Of a stretch of DNA of 64,000 nucleotides, positions 44,498-54,367 are shown piece by piece. The notes beneath the pieces are model-generated. The model searched no databases. It was not told the DNA's origin and was given only the letters and a program-made list of their open reading frames with translations. The first letter of the stretch is position 1; each line of letters begins with the position of its first letter. This DNA comes from Paraburkholderia flagellata (GTDB lineage Bacteria; Pseudomonadota; Gammaproteobacteria; Burkholderiales; Burkholderiaceae), in contig NZ_JAJEJT010000003.1 of the NCBI RefSeq assembly GCF_021390645.1, positions 1,054,001 to 1,118,000 of the forward strand, given 5' to 3'. The position numbers were made by a program, and so were the translations under genes.

Positions 44498-44995
44498 ATG
44501 TTCCACCGAATACTCGTTAGCGCTTGTCTGCTTGGCCGTCCGGTTCGTTACAACGGCTCGGCGAAAACCGTTGCGCATGCACTGATCGAGCAGTGGCAGC
44601 GTGAGGGGCGCCTCGTGCCGGTTTGCCCTGAAGTGGCGGGCGGGTTCGGCGTGCCACGGCCGCCTGCGGAGATCGCGGATGCCGCCTCAGGCGCCAACGT
44701 GCTGGCGGGGGCCGCGCGCGTGATCGACGTGCGCGGCGAGGACGTTACCGCGCAGTTTGTGAACGGCGCGCACGTGGCGCTCGAACTCGCGCTCGCGCAC
44801 GCCTGCCGCTTCGCATTGCTCGTGGACGGCAGTCCTTCATGCGGCAGCCGTGCCATTTACGATGGCAGCTTTGCGGGCCGCAAACATGCGGGCGCGGGTG
44901 TGACGACTGCGTTGCTGCGCCAGCACGGCATCGAGGTTTTCGCGGAAACGGAAATCGATGCGCTTCACACGCGGCTCCTGCAAGCCAGCGCGTAA
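44498..44995 (+). CDS. DUF523 family protein
   Basis: A 165-residue protein with the DUF523 pattern: ILVSACLLGRPVRYNGSAK at the start, VPVCPEVAGGFGVPRPPAEI, and the Cys-containing VDGSPSCGSRAIYDGSFAGRKHAGAGVTTALL. The three conserved cysteines in CLLG, VCPE and SCGS suggest metal or cluster binding. The function is unknown. It follows the FadH-type gene by 59 bases on the same strand and could be co-transcribed. Confidence 0.9.
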   Translation: MFHRILVSACLLGRPVRYNGSAKTVAHALIEQWQREGRLVPVCPEVAGGFGVPRPPAEIADAASGANVLAGAARVIDVRGEDVTAQFVNGAHVALELALAHACRFALLVDGSPSCGSRAIYDGSFAGRKHAGAGVTTALLRQHGIEVFAETEIDALHTRLLQASA

Positions 44996-45003
44996 CACGA
45001 CAT

Positions 45004-45882
45004 TCACGCGTTCTCGCCGCTACCGGCTTCCTTCAAGATCCACTGATTGAACGCGCGCATGGCGGGCGTCGGCGTCTTCCCCTTCTGCGACGTGAGCCAG
45101 TAGCTGCCCGCCTGCACCTCGATATCGAAGGGCCGCACGAGCCTGCCCGCCGCGAGATCGCGCTCGAACATCGAAACCGGCGCGAGCGCGATGCCCGCGC
45201 CCTGCATCGCCGCTTCCACCATGAGCCGCGACGAATCGAACACGGGCCCGCGCACCGGGCGCGGCGCGAGCCCTGCGGCTTCGAACCAGAGCGTCCAGTC
45301 GTCGGCGCGATACGAGCGCAGCAGCTTTTCGTTGGCGAGATCGGCGGGCCGGTGCAGGCGTTGCGCGATATCGGGCGCGCAGAGCGCGGCGAGCGGCGCG
45401 TCGAACAACTTCGTGGCGCGCGAACCTGGCCAGGTGCCGTCGCCGAACCGAATGGCGAAGTCGAGCCCTTCGCCCGCAAGATCGACGAGATTGTTGTTCG
45501 TCATGATGCGCAATTCGACGAACGGATGCGCGTCGTGAAACGACTTCAGGCGCGGCATCAACCATCCCACCGCGAAAGTGCCCACGGCGCCCACGGTCAG
45601 CACCTCGTGGAAGTGGCCGCCCTCGAACTGCCGCAACACGGCTTCGATGCGTTCGAATGCGTCGGTGAGCACGGGGCGTAGCGCAAGACCTTCGTCGGTG
45701 ATCGCAAGACCGCGCGGCAGGCGCTTGAAGAGCGTTGCGCCAAGCCGCTCCTCGAGCATGCGGACCTGCTGGCTCACGGCCGCCTGGGTGACGTTCAGCT
45801 CGCTCGCCGCGCGCGTGAAACTTAAGTGCCGCGCCGACGATTCGAAGGCGCGCAAGGCATTGAGGGGCAGATGTTGTCGCAT
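45004..45882 (-). CDS. AmpR/GcvA-like LysR regulator of the beta-lactamase
   Basis: A 292-residue LysR regulator beginning MRQHLPLNALRAFESSARHLSFTRAASELNVTQAAVSQQVRMLEE, the GcvA/AmpR subgroup pattern. It is divergent from a class A beta-lactamase with a 97-base intergenic region, the arrangement of penR/ampR with pen genes in Burkholderia. AmpR-type regulators sense muropeptides and induce the lactamase. The role is inferred from subgroup and position. Confidence 0.9.
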   Translation of the reverse strand: MRQHLPLNALRAFESSARHLSFTRAASELNVTQAAVSQQVRMLEERLGATLFKRLPRGLAITDEGLALRPVLTDAFERIEAVLRQFEGGHFHEVLTVGAVGTFAVGWLMPRLKSFHDAHPFVELRIMTNNNLVDLAGEGLDFAIRFGDGTWPGSRATKLFDAPLAALCAPDIAQRLHRPADLANEKLLRSYRADDWTLWFEAAGLAPRPVRGPVFDSSRLMVEAAMQGAGIALAPVSMFERDLAAGRLVRPFDIEVQAGSYWLTSQKGKTPTPAMRAFNQWILKEAGSGENA

Positions 45883-45979
45883 GATCCAGCCATAAGTTTT
45901 TCTGGGGCGTGGCGCAATTTATCATCGTTTGTCAGTTCACGGAGAACACGCGATAGTGGCGGCTCTTCAGGGAGAGGCC

Positions 45980-46879
45980 ATGATCACACGACGCAGATTC
46001 ACGATGACGGTATTAGGCGGTGCGATAGCTGGCGTTGCATCTCAAGCGTTCGGCGCGACGACTGCGAGCGCGGCGAAGCCGGCACAAGCGGGCACGCTGG
46101 AAAAGCAGCTCGCCGCCATCGAGGCGCAGGTGGGCGGCCGGCTCGGTGTGTCGATGCTCGATACAGCGAGCGGGCAGGTGCGCGGCTGGCGCCTGAACGA
46201 GCGCTTTCCGATGTGCAGCACGTTCAAGGTGTTGCTCACATCGGCCGTGCTGGCGCGCAAGGATCATGGCAAGGAAGACCTCGCGCGCAAGGTCGTGTAT
46301 TCGCATGCGCAAGTCGTGTCGTATTCGCCGGTGAGCGGCCCGCGCGCGGGCGGCGAGGGCATGACGGTCGCCGAGCTGTGCGAAGCAGCGCTCACGCGCA
46401 GCGACAACACGGCGGCGAACCTGCTGCTGGAGAGCATCGGCGGTCCGCCCGCGATTACGGCCTTCGCGCGCAGCCTTGGCGACCCGGTAACGCGCCTCGA
46501 CCGCAACGAGACCACGCTCAACGAAGCGATACCGGGCGACCCGCGCGATACGACCACGCCCGCCGCCATGGTCGCGAACCTGCGCGAACTGCTGCTGGGC
46601 GAGCGTCTTTCTGCGGCTTCGCGCGAGCAGCTCATTGCATGGCTCGTCGCCAACAAGACGGGCGACGCGCGTTTGCGCGCGGGCTTGCCGAAGGACTGGC
46701 GCGTGGGCGACAAGACCGGCACGGGCGACCGGGGCACGGCGAACGATGTGGCAATTATTTGGCCCACCGGGCGCGCGCCTATCCTTGTCACGACGTATCT
46801 CACGGGTGCGACGCGCGCGAGTTCGGCGCAGCGCGATGCGGCGATCGCACAGGTCGGAGTTTGCGTGGCGCATAGTTAA
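45980..46879 (+). CDS. Class A beta-lactamase (Pen-like)
   Basis: A 299-residue serine beta-lactamase. The signal is twin-arginine-like (TRRRFTM, 3-9), as for Burkholderia Pen enzymes. The catalytic motifs are S80-T-F-K83, S141-D-N143, E177 in ETTLNEA and K245-T-G247. These correspond to Ambler S70, S130, E166 and K234. GGAGAGG precedes the ATG at 45980. It hydrolyses penicillins and possibly cephalosporins in the periplasm; the spectrum cannot be read reliably. Probably inducible through the divergent LysR regulator. Confidence 0.95.
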   Translation: MITRRRFTMTVLGGAIAGVASQAFGATTASAAKPAQAGTLEKQLAAIEAQVGGRLGVSMLDTASGQVRGWRLNERFPMCSTFKVLLTSAVLARKDHGKEDLARKVVYSHAQVVSYSPVSGPRAGGEGMTVAELCEAALTRSDNTAANLLLESIGGPPAITAFARSLGDPVTRLDRNETTLNEAIPGDPRDTTTPAAMVANLRELLLGERLSAASREQLIAWLVANKTGDARLRAGLPKDWRVGDKTGTGDRGTANDVAIIWPTGRAPILVTTYLTGATRASSAQRDAAIAQVGVCVAHS

Positions 46880-47029
46880 ACCAATTGATACGGTATCCTA
46901 ATCGTATGAGAAAAGACCGGTCGTTCACTCGTCACGTGCTTTCCTTACGCGTTGTTATATTTGCAACATCGGCTTAATTTTTTGGCGTCGTGGTCGTCAA
47001 TACAAGTGATCTCTCACTACGGCGTCCCC

Positions 47030-48763
47030 ATGTCATTCCTTACCAGAATCAAAATCGGCCCGCGTCTCGGCGCGGGCTTTGCCATTGTGTTGCTCCTGCT
47101 CGGCGCGGTGGGCGGGATCGGGCTTCTTCAGGCGTCGCGCATATTCGAGGGCACGCAGGAAATCGGCACGAACTGGCTGCCTAGTGTCGAGACGCTCGGC
47201 AATATGCGCAATCAAGCGCAAGACGTGCGTCGCACGTCGCTGCGCATGTTGATCGCCAGCGACGCGAGCGAAAAGGCCTCGCTGCGCGATCGCCACGCCC
47301 AGATGATCAGCCAGTTCGGCACGATGTTCGACGGCTATTCGAAGCTGGTCTCCTCCGCCGAAGAGCGCCGCGTGGCCGATTCGATCAGCACCGCGTGGTC
47401 GCAGTATCTGGACGACGACAAGAAGATCGAAGCCCTCGTCATGTCTGCCGACGGCGCATCGGCCGATGCCCGCGCTGCGGCTTCGACCGCATCGGCGAAG
47501 TCGTTTCAGACATTGATGGATCTCATCAACCAGGATGTGACCCTCAATCACAATGGCTCGACCGCCGAAGTTGCCATGGCGAAGGCGGCGTACCAAAGTG
47601 CGTTTGCCTGGACCATCGCGCTGATCGTGATCGCCATTGGTTTCGGTGCCACGATTGCGCTCTTCATCACGCGTTCGATTACGGGCCCGATCGCGCGGGC
47701 CGTGGATGTGGCCGAAACGGTGGCGCGTGGCGACCTGACCGCGCGCATCGAAGTGGACGGCAGCGACGAGGCGGCCCAGTTGCTCGGCGCGCTGCGTCAC
47801 ATGAACGAGCGGCTCGTCGACCTGGTGGGCCGTGTGCGCACCGGCAGCGAAGGCATTGCGACGGCTTCCGCGCAGATCGCGGCGGGCAACACCGACCTGA
47901 GCCAGCGCACCGAAGAGCAGGCCGCGTCGCTCGAAGAAACGGCGGCGAGCATGGAAGAGCTCACGGCGACGGTCAAGCAGAACGCCGACAACGCGACGCA
48001 GGGCAACACGCTGGCGGGCCAGGCCTCGCAAACGGCCACGCGCGGCGGCGAAGTGGTGGGCCGTGTGGTCGACACGATGCGCGATATCGCGAACAGCTCC
48101 GAACAGGTCGCGCAGATCATCTCGGTGATCGAAGGCATTGCGTTCCAGACCAACATCCTGGCGCTCAACGCGGCGGTGGAAGCGGCGCGAGCCGGCGAAC
48201 AGGGCCGCGGCTTCGCGGTCGTGGCGGGCGAGGTGCGCACGCTCGCACAGCGCAGCGCGACGGCGGCGCGCGAAATCAAGGAACTCATTAGCGTGTCGGT
48301 CGAGCGCGTGAACAACGGCACGGCGCTCGTGGACGATGCGGGCCGCACGATGGGCGAGATCGTGCAATCGGTCAAGCGTGTTGCCGACCTGATGAATGAG
48401 ATTTCGGCCGCATCGGGCGAGCAGCGCACCGGCATCGAGCAGGTCAACCAGGCTGTCACGCAGATGGACGAGGTCACGCAGCAGAATGCGGCGCTCGTCG
48501 AGGAAGCCTCGGCGGCGGCGCAGTCGATGTCCTCGCAGGCAGCGGCGTTGCGCGAACTGGTATCGGTGTTCAACATCGGCGCGGCGGGGCGTGCGGCAAC
48601 GGCGAGCATCGCGCCGATGGCGAAGGTCGTTGCGAGCGCAACCGTCAAGCGTCCCCCATCTTCGAAGCCCGCGCCCGTGCGTGCCTCCGCTGCGAGCGCT
48701 CCGAAGGCGGATCGCCGCGAACCGGCAACGGCCACGTCCGACGACGACTGGCAGACCTTTTGA
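47030..48763 (+). CDS. Methyl-accepting chemotaxis protein
   Basis: A 577-residue chemoreceptor: helix 1 (about 10-32), a helical periplasmic four-helix-bundle ligand domain, helix 2 (about 190-212), HAMP (about 213-265) and the signalling hairpin, with the tip containing IEGIAFQTNILALNAAVEAARAGEQGRGFAVVAGEVR. The C-terminus ends DDDWQTF, like the CheR-tethering pentapeptide NWETF. The ligand is unknown. I chose the ATG at 47030; longer readings are not receptor-like. Confidence 0.95.
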   Translation: MSFLTRIKIGPRLGAGFAIVLLLLGAVGGIGLLQASRIFEGTQEIGTNWLPSVETLGNMRNQAQDVRRTSLRMLIASDASEKASLRDRHAQMISQFGTMFDGYSKLVSSAEERRVADSISTAWSQYLDDDKKIEALVMSADGASADARAAASTASAKSFQTLMDLINQDVTLNHNGSTAEVAMAKAAYQSAFAWTIALIVIAIGFGATIALFITRSITGPIARAVDVAETVARGDLTARIEVDGSDEAAQLLGALRHMNERLVDLVGRVRTGSEGIATASAQIAAGNTDLSQRTEEQAASLEETAASMEELTATVKQNADNATQGNTLAGQASQTATRGGEVVGRVVDTMRDIANSSEQVAQIISVIEGIAFQTNILALNAAVEAARAGEQGRGFAVVAGEVRTLAQRSATAAREIKELISVSVERVNNGTALVDDAGRTMGEIVQSVKRVADLMNEISAASGEQRTGIEQVNQAVTQMDEVTQQNAALVEEASAAAQSMSSQAAALRELVSVFNIGAAGRAATASIAPMAKVVASATVKRPPSSKPAPVRASAASAPKADRREPATATSDDDWQTF

Positions 48764-48789
48764 TGTAGCGCGCTGAAGCGCAGTAGTTC

Positions 48790-48823
48790 AAACGCCCCGG
48801 TTTGCTGCGCGACCGGGGCGTTT
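48790..48823. terminator. Bidirectional terminator between chemoreceptor and aldehyde dehydrogenase genes
   Basis: AAACGCCCCGGT and ACCGGGGCGTTT are perfect 12-bp arms with a 10-base loop. A-rich and T-rich ends suit termination in both directions between the convergent genes. Confidence 0.85.
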
Positions 48824-48848
48824 GCATTTTTGCGCGGCTAACGGCGCA

Positions 48849-50270
48849 TCAAAGGACACCGAGCGTGGACTTCGGCTCCAGAAACGCTTCGATCCCGAAG
48901 GTACCGTACTCGCGCCCGATTCCCGATTGCTTGAAGCCGCCGAACGGCGCGGCCGGTTCATGCGTAAGCGTGTTGACGAGCACGCGGCCGGCTTCGATCT
49001 GCGCGGCCACGCGGCGCGCGCGCTCGATATCGGGCGAAAGCACGTAGGCTTGCAGGCCATACGGCGTATCGTTGGCGATCTCGATGGCGTGTTCGGTGTC
49101 ACGATACGCGATGATCGACAGCACCGGCCCGAAAATCTCTTCGCGCGCGATGGTCATGTCATTCGTCACGCCGCTGAACACGGTGGGGCGCACGAACCAG
49201 CCCGAGTCGATGCCGTCGGGACGCCCCGCGCCGCCCGCAATGAGGCGTGCGCCTTCGTCGATGCCGATGCCGATATACCGCTGCACGCGCTCCCATTGCT
49301 TCTGGCTCACCATCGGGCCAACGCTCGTGTGCGTGTCGCGCGGATCGCCCGACTGAATCTGCGCCACGGCTTTCTCTACACTGGCTTCGAACTCGACGAG
49401 CCGCGACTGCGGCACCAGAATGCGCGTGCCCGCAATGCACGCCTGCCCGCTGTTCATGAAGCCGGCCTGCAACGCGAGCGGCACGGCTTCGTCGAAATTC
49501 GCGTCGTCGAGCACGATGACGGGCGACTTGCCGCCCAGTTCGAGCGTCACGCGCTTGAGCGTTTCGGCTGCCGTGCGCAGGATCGTCTTGCCGACCGCAG
49601 TCGAGCCCGTGAACGAAATCTTGGCGACGTCGGGATGCTCGGCAATGCGCGCGCCCACGGTGTCGCCACGGCCCGTGACGATGTTGAAGAGGCCCGCAGG
49701 CAGGCCCGCCGAATGCAGCGCCTCGGTCACGATGCGCGTCTGGATCGCGCTCATCTCGCTCGGCTTGATGACGGCCGTGCAGCCCGCGGCGAGCGCGGCC
49801 GCGAGCTTGCCGCAGATGAAGCCCGCGTCGCTGTTCCAGGGCGTGATCAACCCAGCGACGCCCAGCGGCTGCATGGTGACCTCTGCCGTGCCCGCGCGCC
49901 GTGTGAACGCATAGTGTTCGAGCGTCTTCGCGGCGTCGCTCAGCACGCTGGAGGCGTGCTGAGCCATCCAGCGGCCGCGCGAGACCGGCGCGCCGTACTC
50001 TTTCACGATCGCGTCGAAGAGCGCGTCTTCGCGCGCGACGACGGCCTCGTGCAGCGCGATGAGCATCTCGATGCGCTGTGCCTTCGTAGTGCGCGAAAAC
50101 GCCGGGAACGCGCGTTTCGCGGCGGCGATGGCCGCGTCCGCATCCGCCGCGTCGGCCAGACGCACGCGGCCAATCACGGCCTCGGTCGCGGGGTTGAAGA
50201 GGTCGAAGTACTCCTCGCCGTGCGGCGTGACGAATGCGCCGTCGATATAGATCTTGTCGATGATCTGCAT
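48849..50270 (-). CDS. Aldehyde dehydrogenase family protein
   Basis: A 473-residue NAD(P)-dependent aldehyde dehydrogenase. It has ITPWNSDAGFICGKLAAALAAGCTAVIKPSE for cofactor binding, the glutamate motif LELGGKSP and the catalytic cysteine in GFMNSGQACIAGTRILV. The C-terminal FGGFKQSGIGREYG is typical. I chose the ATG at 50270 (MQIIDKIYIDGAF). It oxidises an unknown aldehyde to the acid. It is divergent from a LysR regulator across about 100 bases, the likely controller. Confidence 0.94.
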   Translation of the reverse strand: MQIIDKIYIDGAFVTPHGEEYFDLFNPATEAVIGRVRLADAADADAAIAAAKRAFPAFSRTTKAQRIEMLIALHEAVVAREDALFDAIVKEYGAPVSRGRWMAQHASSVLSDAAKTLEHYAFTRRAGTAEVTMQPLGVAGLITPWNSDAGFICGKLAAALAAGCTAVIKPSEMSAIQTRIVTEALHSAGLPAGLFNIVTGRGDTVGARIAEHPDVAKISFTGSTAVGKTILRTAAETLKRVTLELGGKSPVIVLDDANFDEAVPLALQAGFMNSGQACIAGTRILVPQSRLVEFEASVEKAVAQIQSGDPRDTHTSVGPMVSQKQWERVQRYIGIGIDEGARLIAGGAGRPDGIDSGWFVRPTVFSGVTNDMTIAREEIFGPVLSIIAYRDTEHAIEIANDTPYGLQAYVLSPDIERARRVAAQIEAGRVLVNTLTHEPAAPFGGFKQSGIGREYGTFGIEAFLEPKSTLGVL

Positions 50271-50371
50271 GGCTGCTCCAGAAAACGTGGGTCGATGAGG
50301 GCAAGATAGACGCCTGGCATTGCGTTGACTAGCCGTACAATGGCGCATGACCTGTTGAGCGATTTGGGACA

Positions 50372-51319
50372 ATGAAAACATCGGGCCTGGTGGAACTCGA
50401 AGCCGTGCTGGCCGTGGCGCGCCATCGCAGCTTTCGTGCGGCGGCAGACGACCTGAGCGTGTCGACCTCGGCGCTCAGCCACGCGGTGGCGGCGCTCGAA
50501 GCGCGCATCGGCGTGCGGCTGTTCAACCGCACCACGCGCAGCGTTGCGTTGACGGAGGCCGGCGCGCAGTTCGTGGGCAGCGTCGCGCCCGCGTTGTCCA
50601 CGATCCGCGAGGCGCTCGATCAGGCGGGCAGCTTTCGCGACACGCCCTCGGGCACGTTGCGCATCAATGCTTCGGTTGGCGCGGCGAAGCAGGTCATGCC
50701 GGTTTTCATCGCCTATCTGAAGCGTTATCCGGAGATGAAGCTCGATCTCGTCACGGAAGGGCGCCTTATCGACATCGTGGTCGAAGGCTACGACGCCGGC
50801 TTTCGTCTCGCCGATGTCGTGCCACAGGACATGATTGCTGTGCCTTTTGGTGACCGTCAGCGTTTCGCTGTGGTTGGCAGTCCGGAATACTTTGCGAAGC
50901 ATAAACCGCCGCGCACGCCCGCCGATCTCAAGTCGCACCGCTGCATACGCAGCCGCATGCCCAGCGGGCAAATCTACCAATGGGAGTTCGAGCGGCGCGG
51001 GCAGGCCGTGCGCGTGGACGTGGAGGGCGCGCTGACGCTCGACGAGCCGGGTCTCATGCTCGCGGCCGCGCGCGACGGACTCGGACTCACGTATTTGACC
51101 GAATGGAACGTGAACGCGGACCTCGAAGCGGGCACGCTCGTGCGCGTGCTGGAGGACTGGACGCCGCCGCTCGACGGACTCTGCCTTTACTACCCGGGGC
51201 GGCGGCACGCGCCTGCGGGATTACGCGCGCTGATCGAGACGATCCGTGAACACGCCGACACCGTACGCGAGCGCGCACCCGTGAAAAAGAACCGGCGCGG
51301 GCCTGCTGCCAGGCACTAA
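50372..51319 (+). CDS. LysR family transcriptional regulator
   Basis: A 315-residue LysR regulator: helix-turn-helix in [42 protein letters not shown] (about 18-58) and a CrgA-like effector domain ([40 protein letters not shown]). It is divergent from the aldehyde dehydrogenase and probably regulates it, a common pairing for this subgroup. The C-terminus is basic ([13 protein letters not shown]). Confidence 0.92.
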   Translation: MKTSGLVELEAVLAVARHRSFRAAADDLSVSTSALSHAVAALEARIGVRLFNRTTRSVALTEAGAQFVGSVAPALSTIREALDQAGSFRDTPSGTLRINASVGAAKQVMPVFIAYLKRYPEMKLDLVTEGRLIDIVVEGYDAGFRLADVVPQDMIAVPFGDRQRFAVVGSPEYFAKHKPPRTPADLKSHRCIRSRMPSGQIYQWEFERRGQAVRVDVEGALTLDEPGLMLAAARDGLGLTYLTEWNVNADLEAGTLVRVLEDWTPPLDGLCLYYPGRRHAPAGLRALIETIREHADTVRERAPVKKNRRGPAARH

Positions 51320-51433
51320 TCGCGACGTACGCAAATCTCTGAGCAGGGGGTGACCGGCGCCGAGATACGCTTACGTCGTCCATACATCGCTGTTGCATTT
51401 CCCCGACAGACAATAAGTCCATCTCTTGAAATA

Positions 51434-51451
51434 AGAATAATTCGCATTATC
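51434..51451. promoter_or_regulatory. Fur-box-like site upstream of the siderophore receptor
   Basis: AGAATAATTCGCATTATC resembles the Fur box, with GATAAT-type hexamers on both sides. It lies about 80 bases before the TonB-dependent receptor start, in a stretch much richer in AT than its surroundings. Confidence 0.6.
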
Positions 51452-51532
51452 ATCTCGGCTCTTTCGCTGATCGGGGCCGGATGGCGACGTGGTCCTGAGA
51501 GCGCCGGTTGAACGCAAAGAAGAAGGGAAAGC

Positions 51533-53707
51533 ATGGCTTCGGGGAAGCGCGCTTCGCGCACGCGCACGCAACAATGGCGCAGGATCTGCGCACACGCGAT
51601 CATCAACTCCACGCTCACGGCGAGCATCGCCGGCATCGCACACGCGGCGCACGCAACCGACGCCGACACGCCGGACGCGACCGCAACGGCCGACGACGTC
51701 ACCCAGCTCGCGCCCGTCAAGATCACGAGCAGCAAGACTCAGGGCTACGCGCCGCAAACCGTCGAGACCGGGCAATACCGCGGCATGGACGCGCTCGACG
51801 TGCCGGCCACCGTGAACGTCGTCACGCGCTCGGTCATGGACGCCCAGGGCGACACCGGCCTCTACGACGCGCTGCGTAACGTCGCAGGCGTGACGCGCCA
51901 GCAGCTCAACGGACTCGCGTACGACAACCTCTCGGTGCGCGGCATCCCGCTCGACAACCGCTCGAGCTTCTATCTCGACGGCCTGCTGCCCATCGACAAC
52001 AACATCTGGATGCCGATGCAGAACAAGGAGCGCGTGGAAGTGCTCAAGGGGGCGTCTGCGCTGTACTACGGCTTTGGTGCGCCGGCGGGCATCGTCAACA
52101 TGGTGATGAAGCGCGCGGGCAGTGACCCGGTTACGAGCATTTCGGTGCTCGGCGACTCGAACGGATCGATCGGCGCGGCCGCCGACATTGCGCGCCACTT
52201 CGGCCCGAGCGACCAGTTCGGCATACGCGTGAACGCGATGGACGAGCATGTCGAAACGCCCATTGATGGCGACCGCGGCTACCGCAAATTCGTGAGCGCC
52301 GCGCTCGACTGGCGCGTGAACGACAAGCTCAAGCTGCAATACGATCTGGAGCACATCGAAGCGCGCGTCGTCGAGCAGGCCGGCATCGCGCCGCTTGCCG
52401 CGGTGAACGGCAAGATCACGCTGCCCGCCATGCCCGACCCCTCGAAGCTCCTGGTGCCGAACGACCGGCCGACCACCGCGAGCGCGACGTCGCAACTCGT
52501 GCGCGCCGACTATGCGTTCAACGACCACTGGAGCGCGATGCTCTCGCTCGGCCAGTCGATCACGCGGCGCGACCGCTGGGCCTGGGTGTTCCAGAAGTAC
52601 AACGTCGCGACCGGCGCGGGCACGCTGCAAGGCAGCCAGCAGTACGGGCAGATGTACGAGAACAAGAACGTGCGCCTTGAAGTAGTCGGTGACTTCAAGA
52701 CCGGGCCTTTCACGCACACGGTCACGACGGGTGTCGTGCAGAACTGGCTGTTTCAGCCGGACTTCACGACGTACACGTACACGGCGGCGCAAAACCTCTA
52801 CGATCCCATCGACATCACGACGCTCAAGCAAAGCGGCAGCGCGCGGCAGTTCTACGCGCAGCACGTGCGCAACAGCGGCATCTATTTGTTCGACCAGATC
52901 GACATCACGCCGCGTTTGCAGGTCGTGGCCGGCGTGCGCCGCTCCGAGTACATGACCTCGCAGGCCGGTACGCCGAACTCCGACATCAATCACACCTCGC
53001 CCTCGGGCAGCATTACCTACCGCATCACGCCGCAGACGAGCGTCTACGCGAGCTATGTCGAGGCGCTCGAATCGGCGGGCAGCGCGCCGGCCACGGCGGT
53101 CAACGCGAACCAGATCCTGCCCGCGGCGGTGAGCCGGCAGCAGGAAGTGGGCGTGCGAACGCGCCTCGCCGGCAACACGCTCGTATCGCTCGCGCTTTTC
53201 AACCTCAAGCAGGCCGGCGCAGAAACGAACGCCGACAACGTCTATGTGATGGACGGCAACGCGCGTTATCGCGGCGTGGAGTTTTCGGTGCAGGGAGATG
53301 TGACGAAGGACGTCTCGCTCACTGCATCGGCCATCTATCTCGACGCGAAGCAGATCGACTCTTCCGACCCGACGCTCGTTGGCAAGACGCCGGAGAATAC
53401 GCCGCACGTCACGGCGAGCCTGTTCGCGGAATATCGCGTGACGGTGCTCGCGGGTCTTTCGGTGAACGGCGGCATCTATTACGTGGGGCCGCGCCAGGTG
53501 AACAACGCGAATCAGGCGCAGATCGGCGGCTACACGCTGTTGAGCGCGGGCGTGCGTTACGCGACGCGCGTGTACGGCAAACGCGTTTCGGTGCAGGCGA
53601 ATCTGGAGAATGCGGCCAACCGGCGCTACTGGAGTGCTGCGGGGTCGAATCAGTTGGGCGTCGGACTTGGACGCACGCTCGAATTGACTTCAACGCTGGA
53701 GTTTTAA
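51533..53707 (+). CDS. TonB-dependent siderophore receptor
   Basis: A 724-residue outer-membrane receptor. An N-terminal signal of about 40 residues ends near AHAAHA. The plug domain follows (VPATVNVVTRSVMDAQGDTGLYDALRNVAGV, LSVRGIPLDNRSSFYLDGLLP, EVLKGASALYYGFGAPAGIVNMVMKR), then a 22-strand barrel closing LGRTLELTSTLEF. The pattern is that of the FhuA/FpvA siderophore group. AAGGG precedes the ATG. A Fur-box-like site upstream suggests induction under iron limitation. No siderophore synthesis genes adjoin, so it may take up a foreign siderophore. Confidence 0.94.
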   Translation: MASGKRASRTRTQQWRRICAHAIINSTLTASIAGIAHAAHATDADTPDATATADDVTQLAPVKITSSKTQGYAPQTVETGQYRGMDALDVPATVNVVTRSVMDAQGDTGLYDALRNVAGVTRQQLNGLAYDNLSVRGIPLDNRSSFYLDGLLPIDNNIWMPMQNKERVEVLKGASALYYGFGAPAGIVNMVMKRAGSDPVTSISVLGDSNGSIGAAADIARHFGPSDQFGIRVNAMDEHVETPIDGDRGYRKFVSAALDWRVNDKLKLQYDLEHIEARVVEQAGIAPLAAVNGKITLPAMPDPSKLLVPNDRPTTASATSQLVRADYAFNDHWSAMLSLGQSITRRDRWAWVFQKYNVATGAGTLQGSQQYGQMYENKNVRLEVVGDFKTGPFTHTVTTGVVQNWLFQPDFTTYTYTAAQNLYDPIDITTLKQSGSARQFYAQHVRNSGIYLFDQIDITPRLQVVAGVRRSEYMTSQAGTPNSDINHTSPSGSITYRITPQTSVYASYVEALESAGSAPATAVNANQILPAAVSRQQEVGVRTRLAGNTLVSLALFNLKQAGAETNADNVYVMDGNARYRGVEFSVQGDVTKDVSLTASAIYLDAKQIDSSDPTLVGKTPENTPHVTASLFAEYRVTVLAGLSVNGGIYYVGPRQVNNANQAQIGGYTLLSAGVRYATRVYGKRVSVQANLENAANRRYWSAAGSNQLGVGLGRTLELTSTLEF

Positions 53708-53840
53708 GCGTTGGCGCAGCGCTTTAAAAAATCTTCGCGAAGGGTCTTCAAAAACGCGCGGCGAGTCGATACAATGGCGACCCTTCGAGCCCAAGAGGCA
53801 AGAATGGACGGGACCTAATCGTCCCAGGCTGTAATGGAAT

Positions 53841-53925
53841 GCCGACGTGGTGAAATTGGTAGACACGCTATCTTGAGGGGGTAGTGGCGAAAGCTGTGCG
53901 AGTTCGAGTCTCGCCGTCGGCACCA
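53841..53925 (+). tRNA. tRNA-Leu (anticodon GAG)
   Basis: An 85-nt class II tRNA with encoded CCA. GCCGACG pairs with CGTCGGC in the acceptor stem. The anticodon loop CTTGAGG gives GAG, reading CUU/CUC codons. A long variable arm and the T-loop GTTCGAGTC are present. Confidence 0.97.
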
Positions 53926-53966
53926 GGAATTGCATTCGCGTGATTGCGCCGCGACCAGGGCGAAAG

Positions 53967-53990
53967 AGCCGGCTGATAAGCCGGCTTTTT
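53967..53990 (+). terminator. Terminator after tRNA-Leu
   Basis: AGCCGGC and GCCGGCT pair across a 6-base loop, followed by TTTTT. Confidence 0.85.
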
Positions 53991-54062
53991 GCTTTGGCGT
54001 GTAAATGATAAGGACTCCAACGTAGTGGCCCGTCGCCCCTCGCATTGTGTTCCCAGGGGTGC

Positions 54063-54092
54063 TTGCGAGGTTGCACGGGCGGCGTATATAAT
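54063..54092 (+). promoter_or_regulatory. Probable tRNA-Ala promoter
   Basis: TTGCGA (54063-54068) and a consensus TATAAT (54087-54092) are 18 bases apart, about 80 bases before the mature tRNA. Confidence 0.55.
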
Positions 54093-54170
54093 CGCCGCTC
54101 TTCGAGCAGGTCCGTTAGCTGACATCGCTCGATTCTGCGTCATCCCGCTGGCGCAGAAGCCGTTCTGCAT

Positions 54171-54246
<76 letters not shown>

Positions 54247-54367
54247 ACAGAACGCGTGGCCTTCAGTCACGTTTCAGGCGCGTTGCTTCATCATCCTGTT
54301 TCAAATTCCCCGCGTTGTGTCGACATTCAGGCATCCTCTGCAAAGGATTGCATTCTCGCGTCTACCG

